From: Pseudomonas sp.
Lineage (GTDB): Bacteria > Pseudomonadota > Gammaproteobacteria > Pseudomonadales > Pseudomonadaceae
Direction of reading: 5' to 3'
NCBI RefSeq assembly: GCF_030698175.1
Contig: NZ_JAUYNT010000020.1
Span: 124,001 to 188,000, forward strand
Length of the DNA: 64,000 bases
Shown: piece by piece, positions 38,979-47,731 of the stretch
Layout of the letters: every line of letters begins with the position of its first letter
How positions within the stretch are numbered: position 1 is the first letter of the stretch
The notes under the pieces: generated by a model
Told to the model about the DNA's origin: nothing
Databases searched by the model: none
What the model saw: the letters and a program-made list of their open reading frames with translations, nothing else
Program-made: the position numbers and the translations under genes

Positions 38979-39063
38979 GGAGCGCTGGGTTGAAAAAGCG
39001 AGCCAAAACAGGCTAATGCCGATCAGTTAAACCCTATCGCTTGACCTTTGGCCGCAACAAATC

Positions 39064-39098
39064 AAAATCCGATGCCTGTACTGGTATCGGATTTTTTT
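39064..39098 (+). terminator. Terminator of the aapJQMP operon
   Basis: AAATCCGATGCC and GGTATCGGATTT form a 12-bp stem with one G-T type pair, followed by seven T (39092-39098). A classic Rho-independent terminator on the plus strand. Confidence 0.92.
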
Positions 39099-39252
39099 AT
39101 GCGTCTCGCTCGGGCACTGGAGCTGACTCACAACATCGCCTCCACCCAGCTCCATTAGTGGGCTGGATTTATTGCTTGATCCCGCTTTGGTCGAGCAGGC
39201 GCTGGAGCACGCTGGCGTAGCGACTTTGCGCAAGCCGTTTGTGCGGCGCTGA
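39099..39252 (+). pseudogene. Remnant of an IS4-type transposase N-terminus
   Basis: From ATG 39099 the frame reads MRLARALELTHNIAS and then stops. In another frame 39160-39252 encodes LDPALVEQALEHAGVATLRK followed by a stop at 39250. Both pieces resemble consecutive parts of the N-terminal domain of IS4-family transposases (LxLLDPxxVEQALxxTGxATxRRRRLP). The rest of the transposase and the IS ends are missing, so this is a decayed fragment directly after the aapP terminator. Confidence 0.6.
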
Positions 39253-39307
39253 TGCGCAGTCGTTGCAGTCAGCTTTGCCGCTAACGGCGCGCTTACGTCA
39301 ACAGAAC

Positions 39308-39476
39308 CTAGCAGCCTGTCGGATTTGACCGTTCGTAGCGAGGGAAAGGCCGGTTTGAGGCAGTTTTTGCGTTCTTTTGAGGCGAATAGTCATTCTATTC
39401 AACGAGAAAGAGCGCAGAAAATGACCAAGTCCGGCTTTTCCGCAGTAGAACAGCGTTAAGTCCGACAGGCTGCTAG
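39308..39476. mobile_element. MITE-like element, 169 bp
   Basis: CTAGCAGCCTGTCGGA at 39308-39323 is perfectly inverted at 39461-39476. The outer CTAG is itself palindromic and may be a 4-bp target duplication. The interior has no ORF and is an imperfect long palindrome with GCGTTCTTT and AGAAAGAGCGC arms around GAATAGTCATTCTATTC. It lies just after the terminator of aapP and the IS4 remnant, ending 10 bases before the asparaginase-like gene's stop codon. Confidence 0.85.
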
Positions 39477-39485
39477 GCTGCCGGC

Positions 39486-39974
39486 TTAGCTATTGGTCTG
39501 TTCAAAACAGCCGGCGGCGCGATTTTTTTGTACCTTACCGGCCTCGAAAATTCGTCCGCTCATGGCGATATACACGCCGTCGCTCAAACATTGCAAAGCG
39601 CCTATGGCCACGCCGAGGTTGAACGGCGCGTCGGTGCTGCGCATGCGTGCGGGCTGCATGGCGCCGGTAAAGAGGATCACCTTGCCAGGGATGTCTTTCA
39701 GCACGTCAGCGGTCAAGGTCATGGTGTCGGTGCCGTGGATGATGACTATGTGCCGGGCCGGGCAGGCGGCGACTTTGGCGCGGATCAGCTGGCGGTCTTC
39801 GTCGGTCAGCTCCAGGCTGTCTTTTTTCAGCAGGCTCTCAAGCTTGAAGGCAAAGGTTACCGCGGCTTCACGGAGAATCTCGCCGGCCATCGGCTCGCCG
39901 ATCTGAAAGTCCGACAGGGCGTCGTAATAGACCTTGTCGAAGGTGCCGCCAGTGGTAAATAGCTGAATATTCAT
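39486..39974 (-). CDS. Short asparaginase-domain protein
   Basis: 162 residues from the ATG at 39974 (GGACAACCCTTC upstream). It contains the N-terminal asparaginase elements LFTTGGTFDK, with the nucleophilic threonine, and the second triad IIHGTDTM, followed by KVILFTGAMQPARM. Full L-asparaginases have about 330 residues with a C-terminal domain, which is absent. Short single-domain members are common in Pseudomonas and annotated as asparaginase-like; activity is not certain. Confidence 0.85.
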   Translation of the reverse strand: MNIQLFTTGGTFDKVYYDALSDFQIGEPMAGEILREAAVTFAFKLESLLKKDSLELTDEDRQLIRAKVAACPARHIVIIHGTDTMTLTADVLKDIPGKVILFTGAMQPARMRSTDAPFNLGVAIGALQCLSDGVYIAMSGRIFEAGKVQKNRAAGCFEQTNS

Positions 39975-40068
39975 GAAGGGTTGTCCTGATGCCAATAGGG
40001 TCGGCGCTGGGCCGTAGCTTGGATTATCTCTGTTAAGCTGCGCCGCGCCAAATTACCTGGTTTTAGCG

Positions 40069-40434
40069 ATGCCAAAACTCCCCGTCGTGGTCCCTAATGT
40101 CAGTTGCGAGCCTGTGCCAGCCGCGACCAAACCCTGGTTTGTGTACCTGGTGCGCGCGGTCAATGGCGCCCTGTATTGCGGCATCAGTGACGACCCGCAG
40201 CGGCGTTTTGCGCAGCATCAAAACGGCAAGGGCGCACGGTTTTTTTACTCAAGCCCGGCGCAGGCCTTGGTCTACGTGGAGGCCTGCGCCGACAAAGCTG
40301 CCGCGCTGCGCGAAGAGCGCGGCATCAAGCAGCTGAAGAAGTCCGCTAAGGAAGCGCTGGTGGCCAGCTACCGCCTTATCGAGGGCGCTGATGCTCAGTC
40401 ATCAGCGCCGATGTCGGGTTACCCACGCGGCTAG
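40069..40434 (+). CDS. GIY-YIG nuclease-superfamily protein
   Basis: 121 residues. The GIY-YIG core ([36 protein letters not shown], about residues 24-60) carries the variant YxxL/YCG pair, the conserved Arg and the glutamate-containing [10 protein letters not shown] helix, as in the YhbQ/UPF0213 group. These are stand-alone catalytic domains without a known DNA-binding partner. A 20-residue N-terminal extension is unassigned; the start at 40069 lacks a strong ribosome binding site. Confidence 0.88.
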   Translation: MPKLPVVVPNVSCEPVPAATKPWFVYLVRAVNGALYCGISDDPQRRFAQHQNGKGARFFYSSPAQALVYVEACADKAAALREERGIKQLKKSAKEALVASYRLIEGADAQSSAPMSGYPRG

Positions 40435-40495
40435 GCCGCACCGACGGACGGGGGTAAGCTCGGGGCTGAATTGAGCAACCATCGCGGAGCCCGTT

Positions 40496-41431
40496 ATGCA
40501 TGATCTGATTTTGCACCATTACCCGAATTCGCCGTTTGCCGAGAAAGTCCGTCTGCTGCTGGGCTTTAAACAACTGTCCTGGCATTCGGTGCTGATCCCA
40601 TCGGTGATGCCCAAGCCCGATCTGACGGCGCTGACCGGCGGCTACCGCAAGACTCCGGTGTTGCAAGTGGGCGCCGATATCTACTGTGATACCGCGCTTA
40701 TCGCTCGGCGCTTGGAAGCCGAAAAAGCCACTCCGGCGCTATTCCCCGAAGGGCAGGAATTTAATGTCGCCAGCCTCGCGCAATGGGCCGACTCGGTGGT
40801 GTTTCAGCATGCGGTGAGCCTGGTGTTTCAGCCGGAATCCATGGCCCTGCGCTTTGGCAACTTGCCACCGGCGGCGATCAAGGGCTTTATGGCTGATCGT
40901 GCTGGGCTGTTCAGCGGCGGTACGGCCAGCCGTTTACCTTTGACCCAGGCCAAGCAGCAATGGCCAACCCTGATGGCTCGATTGCAGCAGCAATTGTCCC
41001 GCGAAGCCGGTGATTTTTTGTTTGGTGAGGCCTCGCTGGCGGACTTTGCCATGGCCCATTCGCTGTGGTTCCTCAGGGCCACGCCGGTCACCGCGCCATT
41101 GGTGGATGATTACCCGCTAGTGGCTGCCTGGCTGGACCGGGTGCTGGGTTTCGGCCATGGCTCAATGGTGCAGATGGAGTCTGCGGCGGCCATCGATATC
41201 GCTCGTCAGGCCACGCCGGCGGCTTTGCCGGATGAGCCGTTCAATGCAATTGAGGGCTTTGCGCTCGGTCAGCAGGTGGCGATTGCCGCGACCGATTACG
41301 GCGTCGATCCGGTGGTCGGCGAGCTGCTGTTTGCCGGCTCTGAGGAGTTGATAGTGCGCCGTGAAGACCCGCGTGCCGGCATTGTGCATGTGCACTTTCC
41401 ACGCTTTGGTTTTAGTCTGACGGCGGTTTGA
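40496..41431 (+). CDS. Glutathione S-transferase family protein with C-terminal extension
   Basis: 311 residues. The N-terminal thioredoxin-like domain (about 1-80) has HHYPNSPFAEKVRLLLGF and YRKTPVLQVGADIYCDTALI. An all-helical GST domain continues to about residue 220. The last 75 residues (from FNAIEGFALGQQVAIAATDYG) form an extra segment with alternating beta-type sequence that normal GSTs (about 210 residues) lack. GGAGCCCGTT precedes the ATG. Substrate unknown. Confidence 0.82.
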   Translation: MHDLILHHYPNSPFAEKVRLLLGFKQLSWHSVLIPSVMPKPDLTALTGGYRKTPVLQVGADIYCDTALIARRLEAEKATPALFPEGQEFNVASLAQWADSVVFQHAVSLVFQPESMALRFGNLPPAAIKGFMADRAGLFSGGTASRLPLTQAKQQWPTLMARLQQQLSREAGDFLFGEASLADFAMAHSLWFLRATPVTAPLVDDYPLVAAWLDRVLGFGHGSMVQMESAAAIDIARQATPAALPDEPFNAIEGFALGQQVAIAATDYGVDPVVGELLFAGSEELIVRREDPRAGIVHVHFPRFGFSLTAV

Positions 41432-41481
41432 TGCGGGCTTGATCTTTGCCGCGGGGCCCGCCTGGCGCGCTCCACGGCCTG

Positions 41482-41700
41482 TTAGCTTGGCTGCAGTCGC
41501 GCCAGTACGGCGGGCAGGCGCTTCGGCGCCTTGATCCGCAACTGTTTATTGACATTGAACCGACCAAATACCACTTCAATATCACCGGCCTCGACGGCAA
41601 ACAACGGCGCCAGAAACGCCAGCATATGGTCGGTGGCCCGGCGCGGCCAGACGGCTAATCTCGCCGAGCCTGCCGCTTGTTCGTTGCAGTTGTGCTGATG
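41482..41700 (-). pseudogene. Remnant of a DUF167/YggU-family gene
   Basis: On the minus strand the frame ending at the stop 41482 encodes TDHMLAFLAPLFAVEAGDIE and then FNVNKQLRIKAPKRLPAVLA. This resembles the C-terminal half of YggU/DUF167 proteins (ANxxLIxFLAxxFxVxxxxVxLxxGxxSRxKxxRIxxPxxLP). The N-terminal half, including the expected PPVDGKAN motif, is not recognisable upstream, and no start codon with a ribosome binding site precedes it apart from the internal ATG at 41625. The left boundary is clear; the upstream limit is a rough estimate. Confidence 0.45.
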
Positions 41701-41910
41701 CCTAGGTACGACACAAGCTGTGGCGGATGTTCAGCGTGCTGGCAGTTTGCCCATAGCGGCAGCCACTCGTCGTACGGCTGCCGATGCGACTGAAATCAGG
41801 CCATTCCTGACTAAACTACTCAACAGTTCTTGTTGTGTCGGTAATGCGGCGTCAAATATTTGTTTGTTGTGAATTGGAGCCGCCGAGCTTGTCGGTGCTC
41901 TGGAGGTCAC
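41701..41910. other. Gap before the CHASE fragment
   Basis: With the DUF167 remnant this completes a 480-base stretch without an intact gene. Nothing else is recognisable; GGAGGTCAC at the end is the ribosome binding site of the CHASE ORF. Confidence 0.35.
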
Positions 41911-42456
41911 ATGGATGAAGGGCCCACGTTGTCATCCCGGTTCACTTGGTTGCCACTGCTGGTGGCCTTGCTGCTGTTTACTGGCTTAGGTGGCCTGGTT
42001 AGTTGGCAATGGTATGTGCTGCAAGCCAGTGATCGGCTGGGCAGCGAGCAGGACTTCGAGCTGGCGGTGGATGATATTGTTCAGCGCATCAGTGATCGGA
42101 TGCGCGCCCACGAAGTGTTATTGCGCGGCATGGCGGGCTTGTTTGCCAACAGTACTGAGGTCTCGCGGCAGGCGGCCAGCCAGTTGCGACAGAGTTATCC
42201 CGACATCCAGGCGTTGGGTTGGGCGCGCTACCTGCCCCAGCAACAACTGCCGGTTTTTCTTGAGCGGCAACGGCAAGCGACGGGTACTGAGCTGCAAGTC
42301 TTCCCCCCAGGTATTCGCGATGATTACCTAATAGTCACCTATCTGGCCCCGGCCGCTGTGCCGAGTTTGAGCGTGCCAGGTTTCGCTATTCGCAGTGAGC
42401 CGCTGCGCCGTCAGGCAGTGGAGCAGGCTCATGACAGTGGTAGGGCGTTGCTGTGA
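41911..42456 (+). pseudogene. CHASE sensor domain, 5' fragment of a hybrid histidine kinase
   Basis: About 181 residues from the ATG at 41911, with a strong GGAGG. A transmembrane helix (residues 11-32, LPLLVALLLFTGLGGLVSW) is followed by an extracytoplasmic CHASE domain (FELAVDDIVQRISDRMRAHEVLLRGMAGLF, YPDIQALGWARYLP, YLIVTYLAP, GFAIRSEPLRRQAVEQAHDSG). Translation stops at 42454-42456, before the domain ends and before any second membrane helix or kinase. Immediately downstream another frame encodes a receiver domain, so the middle of a CHASE-HisKA-HATPase-REC protein has apparently been deleted. Confidence 0.75.
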
Positions 42457-42781
42457 ACTCGGGCTGCGAGTTACTGCGGCCCGTGATGGGGTGGAGGCGC
42501 TGGCCTGTAGCCAGCAGGCGCGGTTTGCGCTGATCTTGATGGACATGGTCATGCCGAACATGGATGGCTACACCGCCACTCGTCTGCTTAAGCAAGAACA
42601 TGGCTGTGTCGTTCCTATCATTGCTTTAACGGCCCATGCGATGAAGGGGGATCGGGAGAAATGCCTCGTCGCAGGCGCTGACGATTACCTGGCCAAACCG
42701 GTCGCTCGCCAAGAGCTGCTTAATCTACTCTATCGCTGGCTGAACAGTCCGGGAGGTGGCAGTCATGCCCCTGCAGAATGA
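42431..42781 (+). pseudogene. Receiver domain, 3' fragment of the same hybrid kinase
   Basis: A frame shifted by +1 relative to the CHASE fragment encodes LGLRVTAARDGVEALACSQQ, LILMDMVMPNMDGY (phospho-acceptor Asp), PIIALTAHAMKGD and DYLAKPV, i.e. the end of helix 1 through the end of a receiver domain typical of hybrid-kinase C-termini. The first beta strand and its acidic pocket are missing. It overlaps the start of the next gene by about 17 bases, as an original kinase-regulator operon would. A short product from ATG 42431 is possible but would be incomplete. Confidence 0.7.
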
Positions 42782-44897
42782 AGCCGTACAGAATGCCCCA
42801 ACCTTGCTGGTGGTGGATGACCGCGAGGAAAACCTGATTGCCATGCAGGCATTACTGGAAAACGGTGCCTGGCAGGTGCGCAGCGCGGGCTCCGGTGAGG
42901 CGGCGCTGCGTTGCCTGTTGGAGAATGACGTCGAGTTAGTGCTGCTGGATGTGCAGATGCCAGAGATGGACGGCTTCGAAGTCGCGCGTTTGATGCGCGG
43001 CAGTCCGCGCACCCGGTATACACCGATCATCTTTCTCTCGGCCATCGCGCAAACCCAGCATGCGTTGCTCAAGGGCTACGCCAGCGGGGCGGTGGACTTC
43101 ATCCTTAAACCCTTTGATCCGCAGGTGTTGCGGCACAAAATTCGCTCCTTGTTGGTATACGAACAGAGCCGTCGTGAGCTGCAGAAGCTGAGTCTCGAAC
43201 TAGAGCGGGCCAAGGCCTTCAACGCCTCGGTATTGGCCAATGCCGCCGAAGGCATCCTGGTGGTGGGCGAGGAAGGCTGCATCCAATTTGCCAATCCGGC
43301 GGTGGCGCAGATGCTGCGAGGCGAGGTAGCGGATCTGGAGGGCACGGCATTGCTGCCGTACTTGCAGCGCAAGGACTTGCCGCAACAGTGGCATGGCAGC
43401 GAGTTCTATCGTTATTGGCAGCGTGGCGAAACCCGCCGGGTTCACGATATTAGCCTGCGCACCTTTACCGGTGAGTTGCTGCCAGTGGCCTTGTCTTTTT
43501 CGCCCTTGTCGAACCTGCCGCGTTCGATGGTGGTGATGGTGCTGGATATGTCGGTGGAGCGCGCCCTGCATGCGCAGCTGGAGTCCCAGGCGATCACCGA
43601 TCCGCTCACCGGGCTACTTAATCGCCGCGGCTTTCACCAGGCGCTGGAGTCGTTGTTGGCGCGGGTGGTGCGCAGCGGCAAGCGCATCGCCGTGCTGTAC
43701 CTGGATCTGGACGGTTTCAAACGAATTAACGACTCCCTCGGGCATGTGGCTGGTGATCATGTGCTGCAGCATGTGGCCGAGCAGTTACGCACTGGGTTGC
43801 GTCCCTACGACATCTTGGCGCGGGTGGGCGGCGACGAATTTACCGTGCTACTTGACTCGCTGGATCAACCAGAATATGCCGCCAAGGTGGCCGAAAAGCT
43901 GATCGAGATGATCTCGGTACGTCACAGCATTGATGGCGTTGAGGTCACGCTGGGGGTCAGCATTGGGATTGCCAGTTTTCCCGAGTGTGGCCAAGATATT
44001 GAGGGCTTGCTGCGCGCCGCCGACATGGCGATGTATGAAGCCAAGCGCGCCGGGCGCCAGCAATACCGGTTCTTTTCGCCGGAAATGAATGGTCGCGCCC
44101 GCTCCCGGTTGATGCTTGAAGAAAGCCTGCGGCAGGCCATCGAACGGAACAACTTTGAGTTGGTCTATCAACCGCAAATCTATTTGGAAACGGGCCGACT
44201 GCGGGGGTTTGAAGCGCTGCTGCGCTGGCAGCATCCGACTAGTGGCACCGTGTCGCCGGCGGTGTTTATTCCCTTGCTGGAAGAAACCCGGCTGATCAAT
44301 CGGGTTGGCAACTGGGTGTTTGAAACCGGCATCAGCCATTTCCTGGCCTGGCCGCTGAATTATCGTCAGCAGTTGGTGCTTAGTTTAAATGTCAGCCCGG
44401 TGCAGTTCAGCATGCCCAATCTGGTCGACGACTTACGGCGGATGCTCGAACAACGGCAAATGGCTCCGGCTCAGTTGGAAGTCGAGGTGACCGAAAGTGC
44501 ACTGATGCAAAACCTCGATACCACCCGTGAGCAGTTGCGCCAGTTACGTCAGTTGGGCGTGCGGGTGGCGATTGATGACTTCGGCACCGGTTATTCCTCG
44601 TTGGCTTATTTGCGCCATTTTGAGCTGGATACCCTGAAGATTGATCGCCTGTTTATTAGCAACATGCTCGACTCCAGTCGCGATGCGGCCATCGTCAGCA
44701 GCATCATCGAACTGGGCCGCAACCTCGGTCTGGAGGTGATTGCCGAAGGGGTGGAAACCGTCGAGCAGTGCGACTGGCTGCGGGCTCACGGTTGTGCCTT
44801 GATGCAGGGTTTTCTGGTGGCACCTGGCTTGCCATTACAGCAGGCCGGGGGTTTTCCCTTGCAGCTCGACTGGAGTCGCTTGCCTTATCAAAGTTAG
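42765..44897 (+). CDS. Response regulator with PAS, GGDEF and EAL domains
   Basis: About 710 residues from the ATG at 42765 (GGGAGG eight bases upstream; GTG at 42756 is an alternative). Domains in order: receiver (LLVVDDREEN, phospho-Asp in LVLLDVQMPEMDG, PLFDP-like FILKPFDPQ), a PAS-like region (about 150-260), GGDEF with intact GGDEF and an RPYD I-site, and EAL with FEALLRW and DDFGTGYSSL. Both c-di-GMP synthesis and breakdown motifs look intact; direction cannot be told from sequence. Its natural kinase is probably the broken CHASE hybrid kinase just upstream. Confidence 0.93.
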   Translation: MPLQNEAVQNAPTLLVVDDREENLIAMQALLENGAWQVRSAGSGEAALRCLLENDVELVLLDVQMPEMDGFEVARLMRGSPRTRYTPIIFLSAIAQTQHALLKGYASGAVDFILKPFDPQVLRHKIRSLLVYEQSRRELQKLSLELERAKAFNASVLANAAEGILVVGEEGCIQFANPAVAQMLRGEVADLEGTALLPYLQRKDLPQQWHGSEFYRYWQRGETRRVHDISLRTFTGELLPVALSFSPLSNLPRSMVVMVLDMSVERALHAQLESQAITDPLTGLLNRRGFHQALESLLARVVRSGKRIAVLYLDLDGFKRINDSLGHVAGDHVLQHVAEQLRTGLRPYDILARVGGDEFTVLLDSLDQPEYAAKVAEKLIEMISVRHSIDGVEVTLGVSIGIASFPECGQDIEGLLRAADMAMYEAKRAGRQQYRFFSPEMNGRARSRLMLEESLRQAIERNNFELVYQPQIYLETGRLRGFEALLRWQHPTSGTVSPAVFIPLLEETRLINRVGNWVFETGISHFLAWPLNYRQQLVLSLNVSPVQFSMPNLVDDLRRMLEQRQMAPAQLEVEVTESALMQNLDTTREQLRQLRQLGVRVAIDDFGTGYSSLAYLRHFELDTLKIDRLFISNMLDSSRDAAIVSSIIELGRNLGLEVIAEGVETVEQCDWLRAHGCALMQGFLVAPGLPLQQAGGFPLQLDWSRLPYQS

Positions 44898-45038
44898 TCG
44901 CTGCTTGGCTGTCAGTGCGGGGCGATAGCGCTGGTATATACGCTGAACTCGCTGATTTTTGAATTTAATATAGGTGGGTGATTAAACTAGTGGGGCTGTG
45001 CGGGTGTTGGTGAGATCATGTGTTTGATAAGTGCAGGT

Positions 45039-45515
45039 TTAAAACATTTCCAGTTCGCCACTGTCCTCGTTAATCGGTTTTAAGTTGTCTAGATAAGTTG
45101 AGTCCATAATGTGTAATAAGCTTTTATCTTTGAGGATGGCGATCATTGGAAACAATAAATTTAAATTGCTTTGTTGGTTGTGTAAGTTGCTGTTGGCTTT
45201 TTGCATTGAACTTAAGTTGAGTCCTTCCATGCCGATAATGTCGTCAACCAGAATTGCCAGCTGACGGGTCGTTCCAGTTTGGAAGGTTATTATATTGTGC
45301 ACACCAGTTTCAGTGGCGGGCTGCATCTGGGCGCGCTTGCGCAGGTCAATCACCGGCAAGGTCTGATTGGCCAGTGAGGTGATACCGGCGTAAATATCGT
45401 CTTGATTTGAAACTTGAATTATTTTTAATTTTTGCCGATAGACATTAAGTATGTCGTGGCAGTCGATGCCAATCTTGATTTTGCCAATTAGAGCGATCAA
45501 ATACTCTGTATTCAT
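45039..45515 (-). CDS. Stand-alone CheW-like protein
   Basis: 158 residues forming one CheW domain: YLIALIGKIKIGIDCHDILNVY at the start, the GITSLANQTLPVIDLRKR strand motif and QLAILVDDIIGMEGL in the second half. It would couple a receptor to a CheA-type kinase, but no chemoreceptor or CheA is encoded nearby. Codon use is clearly AT-richer than in neighbouring genes, which suggests acquisition or relaxed selection. The ribosome binding site (GAGG) is 12 bases from the ATG. Confidence 0.8.
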   Translation of the reverse strand: MNTEYLIALIGKIKIGIDCHDILNVYRQKLKIIQVSNQDDIYAGITSLANQTLPVIDLRKRAQMQPATETGVHNIITFQTGTTRQLAILVDDIIGMEGLNLSSMQKANSNLHNQQSNLNLLFPMIAILKDKSLLHIMDSTYLDNLKPINEDSGELEMF

Positions 45516-45773
45516 TAAAGTAACTGGCCTCGACGGTCTGATGCGACGCTGTTGCTTTCATAAAAGCTAGCATTTGCTTTGTATTTGTCAAGGTTGCTGA
45601 GCTTGCTAGTGGTTGATTATATGATCGGGGTCAATATTTGTGTGGCTGTTTTTTGCTAATTAAAGTTGACGATTGTTGGTTGTGTTAAATATTTCGAAAA
45701 AACATATGTAGCCAACTTGGCGCCGTTCAGTGCAATAGCTAACCAAGAGATCCGCTTTAAGTTGCCGCCAGGC

Positions 45774-47708
45774 TTAGTCGCTCAGCAGTGGCGGCATCGG
45801 GCAGTCGAGGGTGTCGGCGACGGCGCGCATCAGCTCGGCCTCGGCGGCGTTGATGCGGCCGTCGTGGGCGATGCAAATGGCCATGGCTTTGAGTAAGCGT
45901 GGTTTTTGCAATGGCAGCAGTTGGCTGAGGCGTTTGAGTGCGGCGTCCAGGCTTTTTAGCGCGGGGCTGCGGGCCGCCAAGGTCAGCGGTTCGAAGGGCA
46001 GGGCTGCACAGGCTTTGGCCAAGGCTTGGGCGGCAAACTTGGGGTCGTCATGGCCGGCGTGAGCCAGGGCCGAGAGCAACACGGCGGATTCTGCGGCCAT
46101 CTCGCTTAACCGATACTGGCCATCGATGGGACGCGGGCCTTGCACACTGCGTTCGAGGATGCGAAACAGCGACCACTCCATCAGGTTCACCACCTGATCG
46201 GCCTGGGCCAGCAGCACCAAGTTCTTTTTCAGTTCAGTGAATTGTTGCCGGTCGAGCTGTTTAAGCGCCGGTATCGCCAGCTCAAGCAAGGGCAGGCGCA
46301 GGTCAGCATCCAGCCTGCTGAGCTCGCCCTGCAGCTGTTGCAACACCTGGGCGATGTCCGGGTTTAGTCGTGGCCGCAAGAGGTCCAGCTGCTTGCTCAG
46401 GTGCGGTTCTTCGCGACTGAGCAGCAAGCCATACACCAGCGCTTGGGCATCGAGGCTGTGGTGAGCGGCGGCTTTTAGCGGCTCGGCCAAGCGCTGCAAG
46501 CTGTTGCGGGCGGCGTTTAGGTGCGCCGCTTGCGGCTCGCCAATGTGTTCGATGGCGTGCTCGGCGGCTTGTGGCGAGTAGTTCGGCGCGGCGCTGAGTC
46601 CGCTTATTGCAGCGTCCCAATCGGCGCTCACCGGTGCCGCGGCGTCGGCGTTGTTGCCGTAGGCTTCGGCCGGCAGCACGACTTGCGGAAAACTGCCGTC
46701 CCAGCGCGGCTCGACGCGGCGGATGCGCTCCTCCAGTGGTGGATGGGTGGCCATTAGGCTGCCAAACGCCAGGCTGATGCCGGGGCCGAAATACATATGG
46801 CTAAATTCGGCGGCGTGGCTGGCTCGCAGCTGCGAGCCGCAAGCATAGCCGCCGATTTTCTTCAGCGCGCCGGCAATACTTTGATCGTTGCGGGTGAACT
46901 GCACGGCGGCGGCATCGGCAAGAAATTCGCGCTGGCGACTGACCGCTGCTTTGATCAAATTGCCAAAAAAAGTCCCGGCATATCCGAGCACCCAGAGTGC
47001 GCAGCCGATGGCTGAAAGTGCCACCCCGGAATTGTTCTTAACACTTGAGCTAATGCTTACGCGAGTGTGGCGATTGCTGTCGCTGTCGAGCAACTGCCCA
47101 CCAATCAGACCCAGCAGCAAGATGCCATGCAGCACCGCCACCAAGCGGGTGTTCAGGCGCATGTCACCGTGGAAGATATGACTGAACTCGTGAGCGATCA
47201 CCCCCTGTAACTCGTCGCGCGAGAGCAAGAAAATCGCCCCGCGGGTGATGCCGATCACCGCGTCTTGGGGTGTCAGGCCGGCGGCGAAGGCGTTGATGCC
47301 CGGATCGTCGAGCAGGTACACCGGCGGCACCGGGGTGCCGGAGGCAATCGCCATTTCTTCCACCACATTCAGTACCCGGCGCTCCTCTGGGCTTTGCGGT
47401 GCGAGGTTGATCAGCCGGCCGCCCAAACGCTCGGCCACAGCCTTGCCGCCTTTGCTCAACTGGGCACTCTTGTACAGGCTACCCAGCAACACCACGGCAA
47501 TGACCGTCGCGGCGATGAGGCCGATCAGCGACCAATCGAGGCCGATGCGCGACTCGGCCGAATGCGCCGGCACCTCGCCAAACAGTTGCAACAGCAGCAT
47601 CAGGGTCAGGCTGGTGAGTGTGACCAGGCAGATTACCGCCAATCCCAGCAGTAAAACTAAACGGCCGCTGTTGCGCTTGGCGCGGGCCTGATGCTCGAAG
47701 AAGTTCAT
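45774..47708 (-). CDS. M48 family membrane metalloprotease
   Basis: 644 residues. Two N-terminal transmembrane helices (about 16-40 and 57-80), then an HtpX/Ste24-type M48 peptidase with the zinc motif HEFSH (in GVIAHEFSHIFHGD near residue 175), another membrane-associated stretch, and EFLADAAAVQF with the third zinc ligand. A long C-terminal region (from about residue 370) is unusual for HtpX and ends in a TerB-like segment (AMCIAHDGRINAAEAELMRAVADTLDCP type). It lies directly downstream of lemA on the same strand, a recurrent pairing. Confidence 0.88.
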   Translation of the reverse strand: MNFFEHQARAKRNSGRLVLLLGLAVICLVTLTSLTLMLLLQLFGEVPAHSAESRIGLDWSLIGLIAATVIAVVLLGSLYKSAQLSKGGKAVAERLGGRLINLAPQSPEERRVLNVVEEMAIASGTPVPPVYLLDDPGINAFAAGLTPQDAVIGITRGAIFLLSRDELQGVIAHEFSHIFHGDMRLNTRLVAVLHGILLLGLIGGQLLDSDSNRHTRVSISSSVKNNSGVALSAIGCALWVLGYAGTFFGNLIKAAVSRQREFLADAAAVQFTRNDQSIAGALKKIGGYACGSQLRASHAAEFSHMYFGPGISLAFGSLMATHPPLEERIRRVEPRWDGSFPQVVLPAEAYGNNADAAAPVSADWDAAISGLSAAPNYSPQAAEHAIEHIGEPQAAHLNAARNSLQRLAEPLKAAAHHSLDAQALVYGLLLSREEPHLSKQLDLLRPRLNPDIAQVLQQLQGELSRLDADLRLPLLELAIPALKQLDRQQFTELKKNLVLLAQADQVVNLMEWSLFRILERSVQGPRPIDGQYRLSEMAAESAVLLSALAHAGHDDPKFAAQALAKACAALPFEPLTLAARSPALKSLDAALKRLSQLLPLQKPRLLKAMAICIAHDGRINAAEAELMRAVADTLDCPMPPLLSD

Positions 47709-47731
47709 CGCTAAACCCGCACTGACTAGCC

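Noticed and set aside
39321..39340. CCGTTCGT inside the MITE as an AlgR site
   Set aside because: It is part of a mobile element far from alginate genes, and an 8-base match is expected by chance.
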